A stretch of DNA of 64,000 nucleotides from Aurantiochytrium sp. KH105 (lineage: Eukaryota > Sar > Bigyra > Thraustochytrida > Thraustochytriidae): positions 62,001 through 126,000 of the forward strand of contig BGKB01000085.1 of NCBI GenBank assembly GCA_003116975.1, in the 5' to 3' direction. The position numbers and the translations under genes are program-made. A model generated the notes under the pieces. That model made no database searches. It was given only the letters and a program-made list of their open reading frames with translations, and was not told where the DNA came from. The first letter of the stretch is position 1. Each line of letters starts with the position of its first letter. Below are positions 58,401 through 64,000 of the stretch, piece after piece.

Positions 58401-59620
58401 ATGGAGAGGTACAACGCCCCCTCACTGCCCAAGTTCTCGAGATCCTCACCACGACAGTGCCGTAAGCGCACCATGTTATAAAATGCTGCGCGAAGCTGCG
58501 ACCACGCCAAGGAGAAGCCCTTGTGAAGCTTTCCGTATGTTGTGCTTTCGTCCCGCACAGCATGCGTGTAAAAAGCAATGGCCGTAGTCGCTGCAACAGG
58601 CAAAAAGACCACCAAGCCAAACAAGCAGACCACGCCGATGGAGTCCCATCCCTGAGGCGGTTCAAACGCGTGCGAGTGCTGCAGATTTGATGTGGTCGCG
58701 TCGATGGCCAGCGTCTGCGTGGTCTGCCCGCCCCCGGTGCTATTTGAGATGACATAGACACCTTCACCGATCGCATTTCCGGCGGTGGGCGCCAAAGTTG
58801 CAGCGATGGTCTGGGTTGCCTCCTGAACGGCTTGCGCAATCGTTGGAGCTAGCGCAATCGTTGGAGCGATGGCAAGATCTGCCCCACCGCTTCCGATGGA
58901 AGAGGGAAACGTTGGCACAGCATTCGCATCTGGAAAGATCTCGGCACTCGTTGTTGGCGGGCTGGACTCTTGCGGCGTTTCAGGCTCGCTTGAAATGATC
59001 GGAGGATTCGTCGGCACAGATTGCGAAGGCGGTGATGTTGTCTTTGTTGTTGATGTCGTCGTCGTATCTGCTGGTGTGGTTGTCGTCGCATCTGTAGGCG
59101 ACGCAGGGGCAGTCTCCGCGATGGTCGGCGGTGGTGAGGCCCCATTCGTCTCGGGTGGAGCAGAGTCTCCTCCGAGTGTCGGCGGGGCTGTCGCGACGAC
59201 ACTCGGAGGTGCTGTCGCGACTCCCGTCGTTGGCGGGGCGGACTTGGGCTCTTTGGTTGAACTTCCAATCTTCACGCTTGACACGAACTCCTGCACCTTT
59301 TGCTTGGGCGCCGTCACCGGCGCCGCCGCCGGTACCGCCGCAGACGTTTCCGGCGCTGCTGGAGCTGGAGCTGGAGCTGGAGCTGGAGCTGGAGCTGGAG
59401 CTGCTGCTGGCTCTGCAGAGGTTTCCGGCGCTGCAGCTGTTGCTGCTGCAACCTGCGGGACCTGCGTCTGCGCGTCCTGACCCGCCGTGCGCTCGCTCGC
59501 GGCCACCTGGACGAGCCTTTGCGTGGCATTCCCCTCTCCGGCGTCCTGCTCGAGCGTCGCGCTGTCTTCGCCCGGCCGCATCGCGCCTCCCTCCTCCTCC
59601 TCCTCCCCCTCGGGCGCCAT
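55427..59620 (-). CDS. CSC1/OSCA-family (TMEM63) mechanosensitive channel
   Basis: The 1397-residue protein has the CSC1/OSCA layout: a late-TM-exchange region (first TM at about 325-350), a TM pair before a large cytosolic RRM-like domain (VSNVIVIMDNTEASRVERRVQQIEQDL), then RSN1-type 7TM helices (ILVNVLIFIVLVALSMPASVLGLL onwards). Family members are osmo- or stretch-gated cation channels in the plasma membrane or vacuole. Two parts are unusual: a roughly 300-residue N-terminus with Ala-Pro repeats and Thr/Ser/Pro mucin-like runs (TTTTPADTTTTSTTKTT), and a cytosolic loop enlarged by long acidic stretches (EDEDDEEDEEDEDED). The frame runs 306 codons upstream through GC-rich DNA; the ATG at 59620 (MAPEGEEEEE) is preferred because the upstream part is pure composition. 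Confidence 0.88.
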   Translation of the reverse strand: MAPEGEEEEEGGAMRPGEDSATLEQDAGEGNATQRLVQVAASERTAGQDAQTQVPQVAAATAAAPETSAEPAAAPAPAPAPAPAPAPAAPETSAAVPAAAPVTAPKQKVQEFVSSVKIGSSTKEPKSAPPTTGVATAPPSVVATAPPTLGGDSAPPETNGASPPPTIAETAPASPTDATTTTPADTTTTSTTKTTSPPSQSVPTNPPIISSEPETPQESSPPTTSAEIFPDANAVPTFPSSIGSGGADLAIAPTIALAPTIAQAVQEATQTIAATLAPTAGNAIGEGVYVISNSTGGGQTTQTLAIDATTSNLQHSHAFEPPQGWDSIGVVCLFGLVVFLPVAATTAIAFYTHAVRDESTTYGKLHKGFSLAWSQLRAAFYNMVRLRHCRGEDLENLGSEGALYLSIHRETAVLVAMMTVVGCSVLLPLHLSAGDETVTLDFTRSTIQHLRKHSPLLWVHTASLFVFSFLYFRYVSRCRQHVQWSWKHGVIGARSLDMWDASVFIKSKFPEDLGEKETKRLLGILYPGQVSNVIVIMDNTEASRVERRVQQIEQDLRTLRQFAAKTSFRHPQAAAAFDKAVATVRSAKLTKREARALHKGTSPLTGDYARAKQEDEEDLENAKTNRSVRSPEWLHFEIGDLERGRRRRRVGRPAEDSETKVEDDIEAPTSSVDVETFVTGSEPEASLPPQATASLHQDPEADLSSLGSSVTDDDRIEDEDDEEDEEDEDEDASARASLLESTPSSRGWDLVSVMEQELRDLRRLEATLQARHSGKCIITFANADLAAAFADPIERRKSIRLAIESKVKFEQGAAKVALERAAHQRFDDIDNDNDNDDDGKGELAEPEETRSFPPMPIRRLSSIKLLAQVESLHAEIERAHMYDWEAVPSPDPHDLIWESLHLDSRVYMMRMILVNVLIFIVLVALSMPASVLGLLSHMGKSTGSEEDPDVESWWLAKMDSLNEHHPGLAAFIFVFVPQLFIVTVNNMLMFVVSVLGKWEPHYTYSQQEKSSLRKTFWFLLLNTLFIPALAFKSLESFVGSLVSKDASPFALLGQVFVVTSGAFTLTYIITQTLVGAAFQLIDLSSIMSHCMLNGRLRCPWQSHESERPHLDRVSTFEFGSEYATFLSVLVLVVVFSTSVPIILPFGVVYFFVKICVDEYQLNHVYGRDKSHSVPRCRIGRAAVRYLPIPLLLYQIGTIGYFASYVCVSNEILPMAAGQHPRGCTVVSDADGSVAVPGTQVIRGTPVQLLLLFALFIYTASDALYVFMVDKYNDEGMIVGAGFADQPFVTEKQLRRRAKFLFDPELARSSDDSQTGQTDLSYLAYAHSLCRSFRPSTLLRKSSSSFSLPRGEGSQHGSSSETQMQDEDSQMQSEEKVNGDETFDDDGVDHASSLLEHA

Positions 59621-60503
59621 CAACGGCCTCGCGCGCAGACCCGACCCGCGCGCGCGCCTCGCGACTCGCCCGGCCAAGGATTGCGGCTTTGCTCGGCCTG
59701 GCTTTGCTTTGCTTTTTTGCCCGCGCTCGGCGCGACCGTCTCGAAGCGGGTCTCGGGCTCTTTCTCTCTGTCGCGCTTCTCTTCTTCTCCTCCTTTTCCT
59801 CGCACGGCCCGCCCCGGATTTCCGGGCCCCCCCTGCGCCTTTTCCGCCTCCCCGCCCTGGCTCCGCCGGCTCCTGCTGCGGAAGCAAGGCCGCGCGCAAG
59901 TGCGCTATGGCTGGGCGCGAATGCGCTATGGCTCCGATCCGCACTTGCGCCGCGCACGATTCCCGACTTGCGCCGTCGCGCCCAGCTCGCGGGCAGTCAG
60001 CCGGGCAGGCACGGGCCGCCAGTCGCCTGCGCCGCCTCGGCTCGGCTCGACTCGTCGCGCCCAGCCCGCTGCTCCTGCCGCGTCTCCGAGCCTTGCCGAG
60101 CCTTGCCGAGCCTTGCCGAGCCTTGCCGAGCCGGGAGCTGCCTGAAGTGACGTGCTGCGATGTGACGATGTGATGGACCATGCGGGAGACATGACGCACC
60201 TGCGCCGTACTACTATAACGTGCAGCAAAACCTGGACGAGCGCGGCGCGACGAACCAGACGAGCGCGACGTGGACCGCGGCGACGGCCCAGCCCGCGGCG
60301 AGCTCGGAGCGGCAGCAGCGGCGGGAGGAGGAGGGAAGTACTCTCGCCGCTGGATTGCGCAGCGTCTGCCAGGAGGAGGGGGGAGGGAGGAGGGAGGGAG
60401 CGCGGCCCAGTCCAGGTTCGGTCGCCTGCCACCTCGACGCCCACGCCGAGGGAGCTCCTTGGCGACGCGCGAGCCCGGGAGACAGACGCCGACGGGGAGC
60501 GAG
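59621..60503. promoter_or_regulatory. divergent intergenic region (CSC1 / alpha-beta hydrolase)
   Basis: About 880 bp and very GC-rich. It contains four CCTTGCCGAG decamers at 60091-60130 and paired CGAATGCGCTATGG-type near-repeats around 59900-59935. A CTATAA-like element sits at about 60207. Open frames on both strands look like composition artefacts. Confidence 0.45.
60091..60130. repeat. (CCTTGCCGAG)4 decamer repeat
   Basis: Four perfect 10-bp units in the divergent promoter. The CTTGC core matches the unit of the array at 51326-51375. Confidence 0.95.
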
Positions 60504-62039
60504 ATGGCGCCCAAGGCGGCCCAGCGGCCGAGCGGCAAAGCCTCCGCAGCTGCTGCTGCCCCAGCGGCTCAGGTGACGCGCGTCAAAGACGGGTCCGAGG
60601 CCGGGGAACTCCAGGGAGACGAGGTCATGCGCGCCTTGCAAGGGAACGCGCTGCTTGCCAAGACCGTCATGGCTCTGTGCAAGAGCGTCGCTCCCGTGAG
60701 CGCCGCGGCGCTCTTCTTCAAGCTAGTCTCATACCTTTCAGGCCACCACAAACACTTTCTTGTGCACCCGGTATCGCGAATGACCACCCTCATGAACTTG
60801 TACATGGTCGCCGAGACTGCCTTTGGCGTATACTGCGCACACGCTCGGGCGCAGGGACAAGCACTGGCGCAGAGCTCCACGCTCACGAAAGAGGAGCGCA
60901 TCGCGCTCTTTGAAAAATGCCTTGCCACTGTCGACGACCACGAGGCCTTTGCCACCTCGTGGCTTCGTGACGCCGACGCCTCGAAAGTCAGACGAGGCAA
61001 CATTGAGAACTGGCTCGCCTGGAGCTTTTTCAACATGCGCTACCAGCATCTATCCCAGGACGAACGGGACGAAGTAGAGGAATACTGCAAAATTTACGAG
61101 CGCGTCACGGGCTCGCCGCTCAAAGGCGGCCACAACGGCTTGATTCGGGCTTACAGATTTTCCATCGAACCTGTCCAGTCCGCGCACCGCCCGCTCGCGT
61201 ACTACTTGATTGTTCATGGTCTTTTGCAGCGCGTGCTCGCCCCGATTGGATATGCTGCGCTTGGGTTTAGTGGACTAAGGTCTCAGGGCTCGTTCAAGTA
61301 CTACATTCGCCGCGCAAGAATTGCATCGACGGAACCGCCCATCGTCCTTTTGCACGGCATTGGCATCGGGCCACTACCGTACTTGCGCTTCGCAAAAGGT
61401 GTTCTTGCACAAGTAGGCGACTCGCGGGATGTGGTGGTGCTTGAGCTGGGCGCAATCTCGCAACAAGTGGCGCCGGCCCCGCTTCTCCCCGAGCGTTTTG
61501 TCGAGGACTTGCGAGCCATGTGCACTCGTGAGGCCCTCGCGCCAGCGCGCTTTGTGGGCCATAGCTATGGGACAATGGTCATGGCATGGATTGTCAAGAG
61601 TGCCCCGGAGCTCGCCGAGAGCTACGCGTTCTTGGATCCTGGGTGTTTCTTGCTCCATTACACCAAAGCACTCAAGGCAATCATTTACAAGCATGCCGTC
61701 TCGGACGGCGAGAAGATTTTTGAATACTTTTTGCGCTCTGAGCTCTTTTTCAGCAACCACATGCGTCGTCATTTCTTTTGGTTCAAGAACGTGCTGTTTT
61801 TTGAAGACATTCCTCAGCATCAAAAGGCGCTCATCATTCTAAGTGACCGTGACGACATCATGCCCGTGAAAGAGGTCGTGCGAGCATTCGACGAGCATCC
61901 GCGCCGCGGCGAGGCGCTGCAGCATATTCGTATCCTGCGCCTGCCTAACCTCACGCATGGGTCTTTTCTTTTTGCCGAGGAATGCCAGCAGGTCATCGAC
62001 TCTGTTGTCTCCTTTGATCGTGTGCCTTCGCACGTGTGA
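60504..62039 (+). CDS. alpha/beta hydrolase
   Basis: In this 511-residue protein, residues 1-250 form a helical N-terminal region with a hydrophobic patch (about 60-85, SAAALFFKLVSYLSG) that may bind membrane. The hydrolase fold starts at PPIVLLHGIGIG (the oxyanion HG motif). The nucleophile Ser354 is in GHSYG, Asp450 in SDRDDIMP, and His485 in LTHGSF, giving a complete triad in normal order. It resembles a fungal and protist family of long lipase/esterase-like hydrolases. The substrate, perhaps a lipid, cannot be read. The frame extends 78 codons upstream via non-ATG codons; the ATG at 60504 is chosen. The gene converges on the CRT-like gene. Confidence 0.88.
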   Translation: MAPKAAQRPSGKASAAAAAPAAQVTRVKDGSEAGELQGDEVMRALQGNALLAKTVMALCKSVAPVSAAALFFKLVSYLSGHHKHFLVHPVSRMTTLMNLYMVAETAFGVYCAHARAQGQALAQSSTLTKEERIALFEKCLATVDDHEAFATSWLRDADASKVRRGNIENWLAWSFFNMRYQHLSQDERDEVEEYCKIYERVTGSPLKGGHNGLIRAYRFSIEPVQSAHRPLAYYLIVHGLLQRVLAPIGYAALGFSGLRSQGSFKYYIRRARIASTEPPIVLLHGIGIGPLPYLRFAKGVLAQVGDSRDVVVLELGAISQQVAPAPLLPERFVEDLRAMCTREALAPARFVGHSYGTMVMAWIVKSAPELAESYAFLDPGCFLLHYTKALKAIIYKHAVSDGEKIFEYFLRSELFFSNHMRRHFFWFKNVLFFEDIPQHQKALIILSDRDDIMPVKEVVRAFDEHPRRGEALQHIRILRLPNLTHGSFLFAEECQQVIDSVVSFDRVPSHV

Positions 62040-62527
62040 TTGATTCTCGCGCGCACCGCAAAGAAGAAGAAGACAGAAACCTCAAAAGTACTTTGGACAG
62101 AAAGCGGTTTAGCTCATTCCTCCAACATTCATTGTATATGATAACGCTATCGATTTTGAAAGCAGTTCGTTTCCAGCATGTGTGGAGCTGTAGTTGCATT
62201 GACTACATTTCACTCATATATTTGCTGCTCGCCTCAAGAGCGTGGGTACTTTGCTGGCCCTACCTTTTCGTTCTTTCCCCCAACAAGGGATAAAAGTAAA
62301 CGTTTGTATACTTTCTATTGCACAACGATTTCCTCGAGATAACGCCGTGCAGATTCTGTTGCTTGATATATGGCGTTTCGCGAGAACGAGGCATGGCCAG
62401 ATGATCGATACAAGTAAGATCTGTGCACATTCCATCGGCTTACGTTTGAGGCGATGCAACTATAACTGTCCCTACTTTTTTTTTTTGGAATGCTCGCAAA
62501 AGCCTTCATGGGCTGCCAGTTCCATTT
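62040..62527. other. convergent 3' intergenic region
   Basis: About 490 bp between converging stop codons, AT-rich, with a T-run at about 62477-62487. No gene is seen. Confidence 0.5.
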
Positions 62528-63988
62528 TCACGTCTGTCGTGGCGGACCGCCTGAGCGCATAATCTCGATCTTCAGATCGCTTTCCGCACGTTGTATCACA
62601 GCCTTTCCAAAGTAAAAACAACCTCCCACGGTGCATGTGAGACCAATGAATTGCCACACCGTGTAGGAGTCGCGAGGCAGGCCAAGGCGACTATAGAGTG
62701 GTGACGCGGAAGCGACACTGACAACAGGAATGATGACCCCGTTGGCCACGAAAAAGAGAACAGCAGAACCTTCGTCAATCACGATCAGCATGAGCAAATT
62801 GAAGGCACAGACGGTGATGATGTAGGTCCAAGTCGAAATGGCCGCACTCGAACAGTCCTCTTTGCCATAAGCTGGGTGCCCCGTCACCGGGTCGTACGTG
62901 TTGAGTCCAAGGAAACCGCATCGAAAACCATCGATAAAGTTGGCCATGATCTCGCCGCGCTCAATCTGGTTGAGGTCATCCATGTCTCGATTCTGAATCC
63001 AGACACCCAGGGGGACGAGAAAGAGACCAATGACGAACTGGAAAATTGCTACCCAGGCATTGAGTTGGTGCGCATCACAGCGGAAGCGTGGCTGGGTCAA
63101 GACCCATTCTTTGAGGCAGCCACCCAGGGCCAGCGGGAAGCACGATATTGCAAAGACGACAGTCCACATGGCATCAGATTGTCCCGGGCCGCCCTTGATG
63201 ACGTTCACCAGACAGAGAACAACGCCAAGTAGTACCATGATGGCGCCGATCACGTGACGCCGCGAAAAGCTGCGCCCAAGCATTAAGGCCGAGAGACCCA
63301 TGGACATCGGAATGGAGAGCTGCTGGAGAATTAGACGCAAGGCACCACCAAGGCCATGGCTCGCGAGAAGATTAATGTACAGAGCGATGGTATCGCACAG
63401 GGCCATGACGCCGACAAGCCAGAAAAATTGGTGGCGCGCAAAGACCGCCCTCGCGCGTTCGATCATGCTGCGCCGCAGCCCTTCGGGCGTATTGTGACGT
63501 CCATGCAAATAAGACTCGGCACGTTCGTCGAAATCGTCAAAGAAATTACGACTGCCGTGGTTTCGCCCATGACCTCCACCTGGGCCAAAGCGGCCGTCGA
63601 CATCTTCGTCATAGACCCCCTCGCTACCGCCAAAGTTGTAGTCGTCTTCGTCGGAAATGTATGACGTGCTCGTGGCGCGGGATTCACGCCCGGAACCAGG
63701 AGTGAGCCAACGGCGCGTCTTGGCGCGACGGCGCCGAGCTTCTTCGAGACCATAGAGTGTGGAAAAGAAAATGATGCACGTCAGCACGACGGCCTGGTCG
63801 AGGAAGCACCTGTACGGGGCCATGAGCACCTTGCCATTGACGGTGTAGCTGATTGTCTCTGCGCTGCCGCAAAGAATGAGGAGCGCGAGAATGGCGAGAA
63901 GCTTGGCCTGTTTACGCCATCCCCATTGGGCCATGGTGGCAGCCTCTTGCTCATCGACATCGTTCTCCGCGAGAAGGGGTCGGCTCAT
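62528..63988 (-). CDS. CRT-like (chloroquine-resistance-transporter-like) transporter
   Basis: This 486-residue, roughly 10-TM member of the drug/metabolite transporter superfamily is of the CRT-like type. It has the LQQLSIPMSMGLSALML segment (family LQLSIPINM), the LGGCLKEWVL helix, NAWVAIFQF, and a lumenal loop DGFRCGFLGLNTYD with paired Cys near CGFLGLNT and EDCSS, as in PfCRT. The C-terminal helix has a Gly-rich GLTCTVGGCFYFG turn. Plant and protist members export peptides, thiols or amino acids from plastids or vacuoles. A hydrophilic Gly/Asp/Arg-rich cytosolic insert (about 85-180) between TM2 and TM3 is longer than usual. It is complete, ending 12 bp before the window edge. Confidence 0.85.
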   Translation of the reverse strand: MSRPLLAENDVDEQEAATMAQWGWRKQAKLLAILALLILCGSAETISYTVNGKVLMAPYRCFLDQAVVLTCIIFFSTLYGLEEARRRRAKTRRWLTPGSGRESRATSTSYISDEDDYNFGGSEGVYDEDVDGRFGPGGGHGRNHGSRNFFDDFDERAESYLHGRHNTPEGLRRSMIERARAVFARHQFFWLVGVMALCDTIALYINLLASHGLGGALRLILQQLSIPMSMGLSALMLGRSFSRRHVIGAIMVLLGVVLCLVNVIKGGPGQSDAMWTVVFAISCFPLALGGCLKEWVLTQPRFRCDAHQLNAWVAIFQFVIGLFLVPLGVWIQNRDMDDLNQIERGEIMANFIDGFRCGFLGLNTYDPVTGHPAYGKEDCSSAAISTWTYIITVCAFNLLMLIVIDEGSAVLFFVANGVIIPVVSVASASPLYSRLGLPRDSYTVWQFIGLTCTVGGCFYFGKAVIQRAESDLKIEIMRSGGPPRQT

Positions 63989-64000
63989 GTTGTCTGCAAG

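Noticed and set aside
59621-60538. 306-codon upstream extension of the CSC1 frame
   Set aside because: It starts at a non-ATG codon, is pure Arg/Ala/Pro/Ser composition, and overlaps the start of the divergent hydrolase gene.
1-64000. Search for tRNA, rRNA, CRISPR arrays, transposases and integrases
   Set aside because: No cloverleaf with matching A and B boxes, no spaced identical repeats of CRISPR type, and no transposase or reverse-transcriptase motifs were found by eye.

Overview
This window looks like nuclear DNA of an intron-poor, GC-rich unicellular eukaryote. Genes are long and mostly uninterrupted, intergenic gaps are 0.3-1.4 kb, and the content is typically eukaryotic: a gp210 nucleoporin, a class I HDAC-type protein, Kelch/BTB, COMMD6, CSC1/OSCA, a CRT-like transporter, a TTL-family ligase and a PHO88/SND3-like ER protein. 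Bacterial-type families are mixed in (YeeE/YedE, LarA, an S74 tail-fibre chaperone domain). This mix suggests a stramenopile, most likely a labyrinthulomycete/thraustochytrid, but that assignment is inference. I saw no tRNA, rRNA, CRISPR array or intact transposon.

Layout. 0-10 kb: a TTD14-like AAA_28 P-loop protein (-), galactose mutarotase (+) and gp210 (+). 10-21 kb: a possible small spliced gene, a sulfotransferase (+), a secreted beta-fibre protein ending in an S74 self-cleaving chaperone domain (-), prolidase (+) and a tail-anchored coiled-coil protein (+). 21-32 kb: a TTL-like ligase with a signal peptide (-), a helical-bundle/TKL kinase/ARM-repeat protein (+), a membrane-anchored S1 protease (-), and a two-exon PHO88-ankyrin fusion (-). 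32-45 kb: an E2F7/8-like tandem winged-helix candidate (-) divergent from a class I HDAC homologue whose zinc ligands are all replaced (+), a small two-TM protein (-), a SET methyltransferase (-) and a duplicated Kelch-BTB protein (+). 46-53 kb: a YeeE/YedE transporter (+) preceded by 21 CTG repeats, a LarA-like protein (+), lipoate octanoyltransferase (-) divergent from COMMD6 (+), and a small candidate ORF. 53-64 kb: an unrecognised acidic two-TM protein (+), a CSC1/OSCA channel with a mucin-like N-terminus (-), an alpha/beta hydrolase (+) and a CRT-like transporter (-).

There is no operon logic. Many neighbours are divergent pairs sharing a promoter, or convergent pairs with short 3' gaps. 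The most unusual items are the HDAC pseudoenzyme next to an E2F-like gene, the kinase with at least ten 44-residue ARM repeats, the secretory TTL protein, the S74 fibre protein and the PHO88-ankyrin fusion. CDS starts are placed at the first plausible ATG, because several open frames extend upstream only through non-ATG codons.
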